In this document: piece after piece, positions 18,701 to 26,915 of the stretch
How positions within the stretch are numbered: position 1 is the first letter of the stretch
How the letters are laid out: every line of letters starts with the position of its first letter
DNA from: Posidoniimonas polymericola
GTDB lineage: Bacteria; Planctomycetota; Planctomycetia; Pirellulales; Lacipirellulaceae
Assembly: GCF_007859935.1 (NCBI RefSeq)
Contig: NZ_SJPO01000019.1
Coordinates: forward strand, 1 to 64,000
DNA: 64,000 nucleotides
Direction of reading: 5' to 3'
The notes under the pieces: generated by a model
Database searches by the model: none
What the model saw: the letters and a program-made list of their open reading frames with translations, nothing else
What the model was told of the DNA's origin: nothing
Program-made: the position numbers and the translations under genes

Positions 18701-19243
18701 TCAGCGGCCGCGCCAGCCGCGACCCTCGAATGGCTTGAGGCCACGTTCGGCGCGGCGCTCGTTGATCATCCGCGTCATCTGCTGCATGGTTGATCGCATC
18801 TCCGGGGTGGTCCGGTCGAGCCGCGACTTGCGGCGCTCGTCGCGTTGGGCGTCGGTCATCTGGCCGCGGTCGCCGCGGGGCGGGCTGTCGGATCTCCGCG
18901 TTTCCCACTCGCGGCGGCGCTGCTCCGACTCGTCGATCATCTGGTCGAGCTCGCGGTTTCGTTCGGCCCTGGGCATCGCCTGCAGCTCGTACAGCCGGGT
19001 TTGCATGCCGGCCATCCGGCCCTGCATCATCGGTTCGAACAGCTGCCTGCGCTGCTCGTCGCTTAGGTCACGGATCCGGTCGCGGAAGGCGTCGCGGTCC
19101 TGCTCGGAGAGCTGCTCGCGGTTCTCAAACTGCTGACGCAGTTCGGCGACCTCCGCGTCTTCTCCGCCGAACAGGCCAAGCATCCACGCCGCCAGCAACA
19201 GCAGCACCAACACGGCGGCTGCGCCGCCCTGCTTCTTGTTCAT
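18701..19243 (-). CDS. Membrane-anchored coiled-coil protein of unknown function
   Basis: A 180-residue protein with a short basic N-terminus, one hydrophobic segment at about 8-25 (AAAVLVLLLLAAWMLGLFGG) and a long highly charged helical region rich in Arg, Glu and Gln (about 30-115). A Pro/Arg-rich stretch and a short tail follow. It is probably bitopic with the coiled coil outside or facing the cytosol; orientation is unclear. The ATG at 19243 has AGGGAG seven bases upstream, preferred over a GTG two codons earlier. It follows the pseudopilin gene by 21 bases, so the pair may be one transcript. No family recognised. Confidence 0.65.
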   Translation of the reverse strand: MNKKQGGAAAVLVLLLLAAWMLGLFGGEDAEVAELRQQFENREQLSEQDRDAFRDRIRDLSDEQRRQLFEPMMQGRMAGMQTRLYELQAMPRAERNRELDQMIDESEQRRREWETRRSDSPPRGDRGQMTDAQRDERRKSRLDRTTPEMRSTMQQMTRMINERRAERGLKPFEGRGWRGR

Positions 19244-19264
19244 CAACACGCTCCCTGTGCGAGG

Positions 19265-19906
19265 TTAGTCGGCCACGATCAGGCCGTCGACGTGACCGTC
19301 GAGGTAGAGGAAATTGCGCGAGCCGTCCTGCCCCGGGGTCCCGTGGAACGACTCGTAGTCGAACACAATCCAGACGTCGTGCGTGCCGCGGGTCTCGCCG
19401 CGGCGGGTCTGCAGCACCTGCTGGCGGGTCTTCCCCTCCAGGCGGAACGACGGGTACTCGTAGCTCAGCCCCTCGTTCGCGTAGTAGGGGTCGCCGTTGG
19501 AGTAGGGCTGACCGTCGGGGCGGACGTAGCCGTCGTAGGCCAGGCGGTCCTCGTTGTACTTAAGCGGGCCGTAGTCACCGGGGCAACGGTACATCCCCTG
19601 GTTCGACTCGCCGTACTCGGCCAGCACCTTGAAGATCGGCCACGTGCTCGGGTCGGCCTCGTCGAGCGGCGTCGCCGAGGGGAGGATGGCGGCCGCGGGG
19701 AACTTGCCGCGTTCGCCCTGCCGGTCGAGGTACTGGGTCAGCGCCAGGCCAACCTGGCGGAGGTGCGACTTGCACTCGGTCCGCCGCGCTGCCCCCCGCG
19801 CCGCCTGCACGGCTGGCAAGAGCAACGCCAGCAGCACGCCCACGATGCTGATCACCACAAGCAACTCAACGAGGGTAAACCCCCGCACGCCATGACGCAG
19901 TTGCAT
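19265..19906 (-). CDS. Type II secretion/pilin-like pseudopilin
   Basis: A 213-residue pseudopilin. The prepilin site and N-helix are [11 protein letters not shown] at about 7-17, with the usual Glu at position +5 of the mature form, followed by a hydrophobic stretch to about residue 33. The C-terminal domain ends [11 protein letters not shown], the H-x9-DG style motif common in planctomycete pseudopilins. I chose ATG 19906 because AAGGAG lies six bases upstream; the open frame extends 96 codons further but reads as non-coding. Planctomycetes carry many such genes and their individual roles are mostly unknown. Confidence 0.85.
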   Translation of the reverse strand: MQLRHGVRGFTLVELLVVISIVGVLLALLLPAVQAARGAARRTECKSHLRQVGLALTQYLDRQGERGKFPAAAILPSATPLDEADPSTWPIFKVLAEYGESNQGMYRCPGDYGPLKYNEDRLAYDGYVRPDGQPYSNGDPYYANEGLSYEYPSFRLEGKTRQQVLQTRRGETRGTHDVWIVFDYESFHGTPGQDGSRNFLYLDGHVDGLIVAD

Positions 19907-19977
19907 TGCAGACTCCTTGCGCGGCCGCGTTGGACGTCGGCCGCGCGTCGGCTGCAACGCCGACGGCCAACCAACAT

Positions 19978-19998
19978 TGTTTGACAATCGTTCAAACA
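19978..19998. promoter_or_regulatory. Candidate operator palindrome
   Basis: TGTTTGA and TCAAACA (7-base arms, 7-base spacer) lie in the gap between the divergent pseudopilin and small lipoprotein genes. A TTGACA hexamer overlaps it on the plus strand. It could be a regulator site or promoter; nothing else in the 317-base gap stands out. Confidence 0.35.
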
Positions 19999-20223
19999 CC
20001 GACACGGCGCGCGGGTGGCGAAAGTTTTTTGGCTTCGCCCGTCCGCGAACTCGGCCTGCTAGCAGGTGGCTCTCAATCGCAGCGAGCCGGTGCGTGGGCG
20101 GCAGAGTATCCCGCAGCGTAGGGCAGCTTACTAAGCACGAGCAGACGCGATGCCGATGATCTGCCATAGTCCCGCCCTGCGACGCGGCAGCCAACCTTAC
20201 CCCACCCTCAGGCGCTACGAACC

Positions 20224-20406
20224 ATGCCCAAGACCACTCTCAAGCTGCTGGCCCTGATGCTGATGTCAACCGCTTGCCTGGCCGCGACCGGCTGCCACCT
20301 CATGCCGGGACGCTCGCACTCGAGCGACGACGCGGGCTCCATGGGCGCGTGCAGCGGCGGCGGCTATCGCAGTGGCGGCGCGTGCTCGATCGGCGCAGCG
20401 ATGTAG
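20224..20406 (+). CDS. Small secreted lipoprotein
   Basis: A 60-residue protein with a lipoprotein signal: [20 protein letters not shown] then AATGC, a plausible lipobox with Cys24 as the lipidated residue. The mature part of only ~37 residues is Gly/Ser-rich with two further cysteines (GACSGGG and GACSIG). No family recognised. It stands alone between divergent and convergent neighbours. Confidence 0.6.
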   Translation: MPKTTLKLLALMLMSTACLAATGCHLMPGRSHSSDDAGSMGACSGGGYRSGGACSIGAAM

Positions 20407-20448
20407 GCTCACCGCTCGGCGGCGGGGTGGCCCGCTGCGCTGCCCGGA

Positions 20449-21192
20449 CTAGCGGTTGAACTGCGGCCTGGCGACCACGCCGGGGAACTTGCCCTCTCCG
20501 TTCTCGGCCGGCGTGCGGCCGAGCACCAAGTCGCACTCGGCAGAAAGCTCGCCGAGCTGCGACCCCTCGATCGGGCGGAAGTCGACCACCACGCTGTCAC
20601 GCTGGGCGTCGGACAGGCCGCGGAGGATGCCGTCCCGTTGGTTCTGCGGCTCGCCCTTGACAAAGAACTGCGTCGTTAGCACGCGATGACCATTCTGGCT
20701 CACCGCTACGTGGATGTGGGGCGTGCGGCCAGGGTACGGGACCGGCTTGATCGTGCGGAAGTAGTAGCGGCCCTGGGAGTCGGTCAGGAAGCGGCCGTAC
20801 CCCTGGAAGTTCTTGTCGCGGGCGCCCGCGCCGTTGGAGCCCGAGTGCAGGTAGACGCCGTGGTTGTCGACCTGCCAGATCTCGATCACCGCGTTGCGGA
20901 GCGGCTCACCCGCCGGGCTCAGTGCGCGGCCCGACAGGTGCGTGATCGCCCCGACCGCGTGGTCGATGGCGTCGTTGACGATGAGGAGGTCGTTGTCGGT
21001 GTCGAGCGGCAGGCTGTCGGGGTAGAACGGCCCCTCGGTCATCCGCGGTGTGGCGAGCAGGTCGGCCAACGCCCCACTCGGCAGCCCCGCCAGGCCGGCA
21101 GCGGCGGCGCCTATGCGGGCCGTGTTCCGCAGGAACAGGCGGCGAGAGAGCTCAAAACGGTGGGACAACTCGGATGCGTGGTGGTCCATCAT
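20449..21192 (-). CDS. Tat-exported intradiol ring-cleavage dioxygenase-like protein
   Basis: A 247-residue protein of the intradiol dioxygenase family (protocatechuate/catechol dioxygenase fold). A twin-arginine signal, SRRLFLRNTARIGAAAAGLAG, lies near residues 16-36, so it acts outside the cytoplasm. The iron site is recognisable: Tyr in DNHGVYLHSG, Tyr in QGRYYF and the two His of TPHIHVAV. TEGPFYPD is also typical. Whether it cleaves catechol-type aromatics, perhaps from algal or plant matter, is inferred. Two adjacent ATGs (21192, 21189) are possible starts. No degradation-pathway neighbours are present. Confidence 0.85.
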   Translation of the reverse strand: MMDHHASELSHRFELSRRLFLRNTARIGAAAAGLAGLPSGALADLLATPRMTEGPFYPDSLPLDTDNDLLIVNDAIDHAVGAITHLSGRALSPAGEPLRNAVIEIWQVDNHGVYLHSGSNGAGARDKNFQGYGRFLTDSQGRYYFRTIKPVPYPGRTPHIHVAVSQNGHRVLTTQFFVKGEPQNQRDGILRGLSDAQRDSVVVDFRPIEGSQLGELSAECDLVLGRTPAENGEGKFPGVVARPQFNR

Positions 21193-21327
21193 CAAGGCCT
21201 TGTGGTGAGCGGCTGACGGAAACGTCGGCCGGGAGTAAACCCCGCGGGCGGCGCCAGGGGCCGACGGTTTAGGAGAGATTTCGTGCTCGGCGTGTCCCCA
21301 CGTCAAACGGAAAACTCACCGGCGATT

Positions 21328-23169
21328 CTACTCCAGTTCCGCGGTACGCGTCCGCGTTGCGGCAATCTCTACCGCGGGGAGCTCGTAGCACGCCATCTCG
21401 ACGCCGTTGCGGACGAACAGCCGGCCGTGCGCCAGCACCGGGTGGTTCCAGGTTTTTCCCTCGAGCACCTGCATGCGGCTGAGTTCCCGCGGGCCCTCGG
21501 GCGAGGGCGCCATCAGCACCAGCTCGCCGGTGTGCTCGGTCATAACCAACAGCGCGTCAGACTTCTCCGCCAGCACCACCTGGCCGCAGCCAAACTGTGT
21601 CTGCCGACGCGTCCGCTTCGGCCAGGCGAGCTCGCCGGTGCTGGCGTTGACGCAGGTGAAGAACTTGTCGTCGAAGCCGTACAGGTAGCCGTCGTGCAGC
21701 AGGAAGTCGTTGAAGTAGGGCCGCAGCACGCGGCTCTGCCAGAGCGTCTCGGTCGACCAGCGGCCCTCGTCGTGCGCGACCCGGATGCCGTGGGCGCCGT
21801 ACCCGTAGCCGCTGGCCAGCACCAAGGTCTGCTCGTCGACCACCACCGGCTGGGCGATGCGGGGGAACTCGCCGGTGCTCCACTCATAGAACCACAGCCG
21901 CTCGCCGGTCGCCGGGGCGAGCGACTCCAGACCGGCATTCGAGGTGCACAGCAGCTGTGGCGCGCCGTGCAGCTCGACGAGCATAGGCGTGCAGTAGGAG
22001 TGGTCGCCGACGCCGGCGGTCCAAACCGGCTCGCCGGTCTCGCTGTCGTAGGCGACGACTGCCTGACCTGTGGGGTCGGCGTCGCCCGGCGGGTTTCCCG
22101 CGTAGACCACCACCAGGGCCGACTCGCCGTGGGGAACGATCAACGGGCTGCTGGCGAATCCCCACTCAGGGGGCGCGTCGCGCGGCAGGTCGTCGGTCAG
22201 GCTCCGCTGCCACGCGACCGCGCCGGTGGCCGCGTCCATCCGCGTCACGGCGCCGGCCGCCCCGCACGAGTAGACAGCGCCGGCGGAGAAGCTGGGCGTC
22301 GCGAGCGGCCCGGGGCCGGACTCGACCTTGTAGAACCGCGCCGGGGTCGTGGCGGACCAGGCCTCGTCGCCGGTGTTGCCGTTGTAGCAGACGGTCGCCT
22401 CGAGCTCGCCGCGCTGCTCCTGCGTGTAGACCCGGTCGCCGATCACTGCGAAGGACGACCAGCCGGGGCCCACGCGCCGCCGCCAGAGCTGACGCGGCGC
22501 GTGCAGCCCCCAGTCGGTGGGGAACGCCGCGCCGTGGAAGACGCTGTCTTGGTCGGGGCCGCGGAACGCGGGCCAGTCGCCCGGCGAGAGCGAGACCTGC
22601 TGGTCGGTCCCCGGGGTGGCAGCGTCGTCGCTGCGGTTTTCTTGTCGGTTGTAGCGGCGTTGCGCGAGGAAAATCTCCTCCGCGGTCGGCAGTCCCCGCC
22701 AGGACAACTGCAGCGCGAGTGTGCCGTCGCTGCCGTCGACGCGCACGCCGCTCCACACGACCACGGTCATGATCAACCACGCCAACGCTACCCAGCGGGC
22801 GGCGTTCCACGGCAGCGGCTTCGACAAGAGGAAGCCGAACGTGGTCGCCGACAACAGGCACGGGATGAGCATCGTCAGCAGCGGCATCGGCTGGCTGGCG
22901 GTGGGGTGGAACAGGAACTGCGTGCCGACCAGCAGCAACGCCGCCAAGAGCAGCAGGCCGCTCACGCGGTCGGGCCACGGCACGCGGCTCGCCAGCAGCC
23001 ACCAGACAAGGTAGCCGACCGTCCCGCCGCCGAGGCCCACCATCAGCGACCACATGGTGGCCATCCCAAACGGGACGAGCGAGGTCGGCACGATGATCGA
23101 GGCCCACATCACGACCACCAGCAGCACCGCCGGCCAGACGCGAAGAGGGTTGGGGTTCGCTGCAGCCAT
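21328..23169 (-). CDS. Membrane-anchored PQQ-type beta-propeller protein
   Basis: A 613-residue protein with an N-terminal membrane domain of about five hydrophobic helices (residues ~10-165) and a large exported PQQ-like beta-propeller. The propeller blades are marked by repeats such as AVIGDRVYTQEQRGELEATVCYN, YSCGAAGAVTRMDAATGAVAWQ and VVAYDSETGEPVWTAG. DWPAFRGPDQDSV before the propeller is a typical planctomycete lead-in. No catalytic PQQ-dehydrogenase residues are obvious; a binding or scaffold role is more likely. The ATG at 23169 begins just before the first membrane helix; the open frame upstream reads as non-coding. Confidence 0.8.
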   Translation of the reverse strand: MAAANPNPLRVWPAVLLVVVMWASIIVPTSLVPFGMATMWSLMVGLGGGTVGYLVWWLLASRVPWPDRVSGLLLLAALLLVGTQFLFHPTASQPMPLLTMLIPCLLSATTFGFLLSKPLPWNAARWVALAWLIMTVVVWSGVRVDGSDGTLALQLSWRGLPTAEEIFLAQRRYNRQENRSDDAATPGTDQQVSLSPGDWPAFRGPDQDSVFHGAAFPTDWGLHAPRQLWRRRVGPGWSSFAVIGDRVYTQEQRGELEATVCYNGNTGDEAWSATTPARFYKVESGPGPLATPSFSAGAVYSCGAAGAVTRMDAATGAVAWQRSLTDDLPRDAPPEWGFASSPLIVPHGESALVVVYAGNPPGDADPTGQAVVAYDSETGEPVWTAGVGDHSYCTPMLVELHGAPQLLCTSNAGLESLAPATGERLWFYEWSTGEFPRIAQPVVVDEQTLVLASGYGYGAHGIRVAHDEGRWSTETLWQSRVLRPYFNDFLLHDGYLYGFDDKFFTCVNASTGELAWPKRTRRQTQFGCGQVVLAEKSDALLVMTEHTGELVLMAPSPEGPRELSRMQVLEGKTWNHPVLAHGRLFVRNGVEMACYELPAVEIAATRTRTAELE

Positions 23170-23511
23170 CGCGCGACGCGTCCTTGTGTCTAGGTTAGCC
23201 CGGTGTCTTGGGAAGCCCGTGTCTGGGGAATAATCGTGCCGGGCAAGCCTGGGCCGCAGGGGATCCGGGCGGCGACCAGGGGAGGGCGGGCAGTGGCCCG
23301 ATTCGGTCGCCGCCGCTATTGTACGTCCGGCACGCCGGTTTGGCACTACGAGAGCCGACCTGCTTCCCGCAGCCATCAAGAAGCTTCGCGCAACCATCGG
23401 GCCTTGCGCCGCCAGAGACCCCGGCCGACCAGCGGGAGGCCGGACCTCGAGTTTCGACGCCCGAAGCTACGGCCCATTCACCGCGCAACCATCACGCAGG
23501 AGCCCCTCACC
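23170..23511. other. Divergent intergenic region, nothing recognised
   Basis: The gap between the PQQ-propeller gene (minus) and the nitroreductase gene (plus). It must hold promoters for both, but I see no clear hexamers, repeats or hairpins. Confidence 0.4.
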
Positions 23512-24120
23512 ATGGACACCCTCGATGCGATCGAGCAGCGCCGCTCTGTCAAGCAGTACGACTCCTCCGTCGAGATGCCCGAGGAGGACATCCAGCGGCT
23601 GCTGGACCTGGCCCTCCTCTCGCCCACCTCGTTCAACATCCAAAACTGGCGGTTCGTTGTGGTCCGCAACCCGGAGCAGCGGAAGCGTCTGCGGGCGGCG
23701 GCGTGGGACCAGGCCCAGGTCGAGGACGCGCAGCTGCTGCTGGTGCTGTGCGGGGACCTCAAGAGCTGGGACAAGGACCCGGCCCGCTACTGGCGCAATG
23801 CCCCCGAGGCGGCCCAGCAGCAGATCGTGCCGATGATCGGCGAATTCTACACCAACCAGGGCGAGCAGACCCAGCGCGATGAGGCAATGCGCAGCTGCGG
23901 CATCGCCGCGCAGACGCTGATGCTGGCGGCCAAGAGCATGGGCTACGACAGCTGCCCGATGATCGGTTTTGATCCGCAGCAGGTCGCCGAGCTGATCAAC
24001 CTGCCCGACGACCACGCCATCGGCCTGCTGCTGGCGATCGGCAAGGCGGCCGCGCCGGCCCGGCCGCGGGGTGGGCAGCTCGACAAGGACGAGGTGGTCG
24101 TCACCGACCGCTTTGCGTGA
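23512..24120 (+). CDS. Nitroreductase family protein
   Basis: A 202-residue FMN-dependent nitroreductase-family oxidoreductase. IEQRRSVKQYD at about 6-16 holds the FMN-phosphate arginines, SPTSFNIQNWRFVVV at about 37-51 the flavin loop, and GLLLAIGKAA near the end the closing strand. The protein is cytosolic and normally reduces nitro groups or quinones with NAD(P)H; the physiological substrate is unknown. AGGAG lies ten bases before the ATG. Confidence 0.9.
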   Translation: MDTLDAIEQRRSVKQYDSSVEMPEEDIQRLLDLALLSPTSFNIQNWRFVVVRNPEQRKRLRAAAWDQAQVEDAQLLLVLCGDLKSWDKDPARYWRNAPEAAQQQIVPMIGEFYTNQGEQTQRDEAMRSCGIAAQTLMLAAKSMGYDSCPMIGFDPQQVAELINLPDDHAIGLLLAIGKAAAPARPRGGQLDKDEVVVTDRFA

Positions 24121-24740
24121 GGTCAGTTGTTCAAGGAATGGACAAGGCCGCGGCACCAGCAAGCGAGCACTAAGGGAAGTATCCCTGCACCTCACGGACC
24201 GCCGGTGGTGCTCCCCGCTTTCGCGTCGGGCTTGTATTGAGGGAAACCTCATGGCCCCCGGCTCTGCCGGAAGTTTGAACGTACCCACTACAGCGAGCCA
24301 CTGTCCGGCAGTCCGCCCTTGGCGCCCGTTTCGCCCTGGCCGCAAGCTGGTCAGCCGCGCAAATCAGCAGCGTCACCAGCCGATGCAATGCGTCAGCCGG
24401 CCGCCCGGACGCGTCGGTGTTCGACCAGGAACAGGAGGACGCAGAGTGAGCCGAGGAAGAATACGACCGAGCTGCTCCTCTGCTGTCTCTGCGATCTCCT
24501 GTTCAAATCACCTACAAGCCCTTCGTGTGGCAGCGACTCTCGCCCGCGATGAAGTCCGCCCGCCAACAGGTTCGGATCGGGCGACAGTCGGTGTCGCTTG
24601 CGACAAGAGGCGATCGATTCGCAACCGGACGTAGGCCTCAAATTGCCTCTTGTGCTGCGTGCACCAACGCGTCGACGGAATGGGCTCCGAATCGCCGAGG
24701 TTGGGCACACCGCGGGCAGTTTGGAGGTACTGCCGACCTG
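24121..24740. other. Gene-poor accessory stretch
   Basis: No intact gene is supported. Two minus-strand open frames overlap at 24393-24710: one carries a hydrophobic end (SSSVVFFLGSLCVLLFLVE), the other a charged stretch (QHKRQFEAYVRLRIDRLL). Together they could be a broken small membrane-protein gene, but no family is recognisable. A short stretch near 24196-24240 reads on the minus strand as NTSPTRKRG, a phrase I associate with dispersed planctomycete intergenic repeats. Confidence 0.4.
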
Positions 24741-24857
24741 CCTAACGAAAGCGATAACTGGCCTTTATACAGCCAGCAAAGACAAGTGAACAAGATGAAG
24801 ACAGGCTCTCCGCAACGACGGCAGCTGTATAAAGGTCCAGTTCATCGCCTGGTTAGC
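24741..24857 (-). other. attC-like integron recombination site
   Basis: Inverted arms 24741-24774 and 24824-24857 pair almost end to end. Outer ends read GCCTAAC and GTTAGC, close to the RYYYAAC/GTTRRRY core. Inside, AACTGG/CCAGTT and CCTTTATACAGC/GCTGTATAAAGG pair, with single unpaired bases (an extra G and an extra A in one strand), as in the extrahelical bases of attC sites. Total length ~117 fits attC. On the minus strand it begins seven bases after the stop of the AT-rich gene. Confidence 0.65.
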
Positions 24858-24863
24858 TGCTTT

Positions 24864-25193
24864 TTAGGCGGTTGCCCATGTTGAGACTACGGAATGGAAC
24901 TCGGCTGGGTCGTTTGGAGTGAAGCGAACCTTCTTGAAATAGCCATGCTTCTTTGTTATTTCAACATGAGGAAATAAGTCTGCGAGGTCTAATTTGAGAG
25001 CCCAGAAAACGGAGCGAATTACTGGTGGTTTGCAAATTTTAATTTCAGTAAATTCTGATTTTGGAATAACAATGACTTTTCTGAAAAATTCAAATTCAAG
25101 TTCAATTCGGTCGCCATAGACTCGGTAGCAATTCCAAAGACTTCTGAACGAAGGTTTGGTTTCAAATAAGAGTGTGTTTTCTGGAGAACTCAT
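24864..25193 (-). CDS. AT-rich hypothetical protein in cassette-like unit
   Basis: A 109-residue, probably cytosolic protein with no recognised family. It is rich in Phe, Lys, Glu and Ile, with a likely beta-strand pattern (RIELEFEFFRKVIVIPKSEF) and no signal peptide. Base composition is clearly lower in GC than everything around it, and codons such as ATT, AAA and TTT are used freely, a sign of recent transfer. The start ATG at 25193 lies within 16 bases of a GTTAGC core-like site, and the stop is seven bases from the attC-like hairpin. This compact layout is that of an integron gene cassette. No integrase lies in the window. Confidence 0.7.
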   Translation of the reverse strand: MSSPENTLLFETKPSFRSLWNCYRVYGDRIELEFEFFRKVIVIPKSEFTEIKICKPPVIRSVFWALKLDLADLFPHVEITKKHGYFKKVRFTPNDPAEFHSVVSTWATA

Positions 25194-25232
25194 TTAAAGT
25201 GCAGCTAACAATAAATGGACAGAAACAAATCT

Positions 25233-25345
25233 GCCTAACCCATTAAGCAGTCGGCTCCATTGTCGTCGCAACACCAGCCGCCTACAAGGTTTGCGAACTC
25301 GACGGGGGGAGAATCGACGAGATAGACAGAACTTAACGCGTTGCC
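25233..25345 (-). other. Second, degenerate attC-like inverted repeat
   Basis: GCCTAACCCATTAAGCAG at 25233-25250 partly matches the complement of ACTTAACGCGTTGCC at 25331-25345, about 13 of 17 positions. It lies just upstream of the AT-rich gene, where a cassette array would have the previous site. An additional GCAGCTAAC core-like string sits at 25201-25209. Much weaker than the first site. Confidence 0.35.
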
Positions 25346-25440
25346 AGCGAAAGGGGACCTGAAAGTACGTGGAGAAGCTTCATCCAGCTGCAGCTGAAGA
25401 GGCTTTCCTACCGCGTTTTCACACTCATTTAACCTGCCGA

Positions 25441-25461
25441 GGTTGTCACAACCTCGGTCAG
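25441..25461. repeat. Palindromic 21-nt repeat, copy 2
   Basis: Identical over 21 bases to 761-781. Here the palindrome reads GAGGTTGTCACAACCTC, with 8-base arms around a central C. It lies ~60 bases before the first copy of the 356-bp repeat. Confidence 0.6.
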
Positions 25462-25501
25462 ATTTGTGACCCCCGCAACTGCACAGGACTCATCGTCCTT
25501 T

Positions 25502-25857
25502 GCAGTGTATCAAAGTCTTATCGTCTCGCCGGGCCACGTGGTTTCAGGAACTGCGTCTGGGTGGCGGGCGCCAGTTGTGGTCCCGGCCGCAGCTGCAGCC
25601 GGCTCGGTCCTATTGATCGCTGCGCCGCCAATGGACCGAGGCCGACCAATGGAAGGCCGGCTTCCGTGCGAGCAGTCTCAACGTGGCGGGGTCATTCGCC
25701 GCGCAGTCGTGTATAAGGGACGTCTGGGCGGCCACAACTGTCGACCGTTTTGTTGTAGAGATGAGCCGGCAGGCGCGGTCTAACTAGCAGGGTACAGGAG
25801 CACCGTTTTGCCAGGACAGACCCACGGCTGGCGCCGTGGGCTGGGGCGTTGCTGCGC
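25502..25857. repeat. 356-bp direct repeat, copy 1
   Basis: This copy and the one at 28566-28921 are the same length and nearly identical by eye, with scattered substitutions. Both end with the hairpin CCCACGGC/GCCGTGGG. They flank the pseudopilin and PEP-CTERM genes in direct orientation. A shared open frame (ending ...ANGPRPTNGRPASV...) exists in both, but the differences fall mostly at amino-acid-changing positions, so I do not treat it as a gene. Confidence 0.85.
25821..25840. repeat. CCCACGGC hairpin repeat
   Basis: CCCACGGC, loop TGGC, GCCGTGGG. The same 20-mer occurs at 28884-28903 and, reverse-complemented, at 48146-48165; variants are at 29151-29170 and 52228-52247. Confidence 0.7.
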
Positions 25858-25880
25858 CGGGTGCGGAGCGGAAGAGGGCG

Positions 25881-26912
25881 TCAGGGGAGATCATCCCCAT
25901 GAATGGTCGCCATCGCCCGCCAGACTCGGAGCTCGACGTGGTCCGCCACAAAACGGACGCTGCCGTCGGCGTAGGCGGCGTTGACTCCGCTGGGGTGCTG
26001 GCTGCGTGCGGCCCGCCAGCCGAACGGAGTGAAACGCTGTTGATCGTTGCCCGCTAGCAGCACCCCCATACAGTCTGGCGTTGATGCGTTCGGCGCGTCG
26101 TGGTGGTTGTACAGGCCGCAGCGGAATTCTCCGTTGGCCCATGAGAAGCCGCGCGGATCCTTGTAATTCCAGGTTTCGCTAGACCTGCAACCGGCGGTGG
26201 TGAGCGGCGCCTGGAACATCATCTTGTAGTCGTACCGAGGATCCATGGTGGTTTGGCCCGGCACGCCTAAGGTGCTTTCTGAGAACAGGATTGTCTTGGC
26301 CAGGCCGTCGGTGATCTCTGCGGGGCGGGTCCTACTGTTGACGCCAAACGGGCCATCGACCGTCCGGGGCGTGCCCGAAACTCCCCCGGTGCCGGTGCTT
26401 GCCGCGTAGTTCGTCGGGCCGAACTGGGGGTGGATGCTTGCGCTGATATCCGAAGGGCAGAGGAACTCCGGCACGAGCTGGCGAACCGCCGAGACATTCT
26501 CGTCGGTCACCTCCGCGTTGATGTTCTTGTAGAGCGGCCTGGAGAGGTCGAGCGCGTCGTAAAGTGGACCGCCCTCGAGGTAGGGCAGCAATTGGGCGAG
26601 CGCCGACCACCGGTAAAATGTCCACTCACTGATTGTCAGGTCGCGCGGGGGCGGCTTGGCGACCGTGCCCGCCGGCAGTCCCCCCACGGCCGCCAGATGA
26701 TTCTGCGCGGCCAGGCCGACCTGCCTAAGATTGCTGGCGCAGGCGCCTCGGCGGGACGCCTCGCGGGCCATCTGCACCGCGGGCAGGAGCAGCCCGATCA
26801 GCACTCCGATAATCGCGATAACCACCAGCAACTCGACCAGCGTGAACGCGCGGCTCGCGTCGTTTGAGCGGTGCTGCACGGCGGCTCTGGCGATGGTTGG
26901 TAGCGGGGCCAT
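25881..26912 (-). CDS. DUF1559 pseudopilin
   Basis: A 343-residue DUF1559 protein. The prepilin motif [11 protein letters not shown] lies at about 21-31 with the hydrophobic N-helix to about 48 and MAREASRRGACASNLRQVGLA after it, as in the family. The C-terminal end carries the H-x9-DG signature (SQHPSGVNAAYADGSVRF). It starts three bases after the PEP-CTERM gene stops, so the two are one transcript. Such paired genes recur in planctomycetes; the pseudopilin may form part of a cell-surface export or fibre system, which is not established. Confidence 0.9.
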   Translation of the reverse strand: MAPLPTIARAAVQHRSNDASRAFTLVELLVVIAIIGVLIGLLLPAVQMAREASRRGACASNLRQVGLAAQNHLAAVGGLPAGTVAKPPPRDLTISEWTFYRWSALAQLLPYLEGGPLYDALDLSRPLYKNINAEVTDENVSAVRQLVPEFLCPSDISASIHPQFGPTNYAASTGTGGVSGTPRTVDGPFGVNSRTRPAEITDGLAKTILFSESTLGVPGQTTMDPRYDYKMMFQAPLTTAGCRSSETWNYKDPRGFSWANGEFRCGLYNHHDAPNASTPDCMGVLLAGNDQQRFTPFGWRAARSQHPSGVNAAYADGSVRFVADHVELRVWRAMATIHGDDLP

Positions 26913-26915
26913 AGG

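Noticed and set aside
21283-23193. A 636-codon plus-strand frame opposite the PQQ-propeller gene
   Set aside because: Its end is a His/Arg/Gln-rich repetition produced by antisense reading of membrane-helix codons.
24393-24710. A 105-codon minus-strand frame with a hydrophobic end
   Set aside because: It overlaps another frame of similar quality, lacks a ribosome site and matches no family; recorded only as a possible remnant.
25369-25783. Short open frames inside the 356-bp repeat, present in both copies
   Set aside because: Differences between the copies change amino acids freely (for example Trp/Cys, Arg/Leu, Gly/Val), so there is no sign of protein-level selection; no family match.
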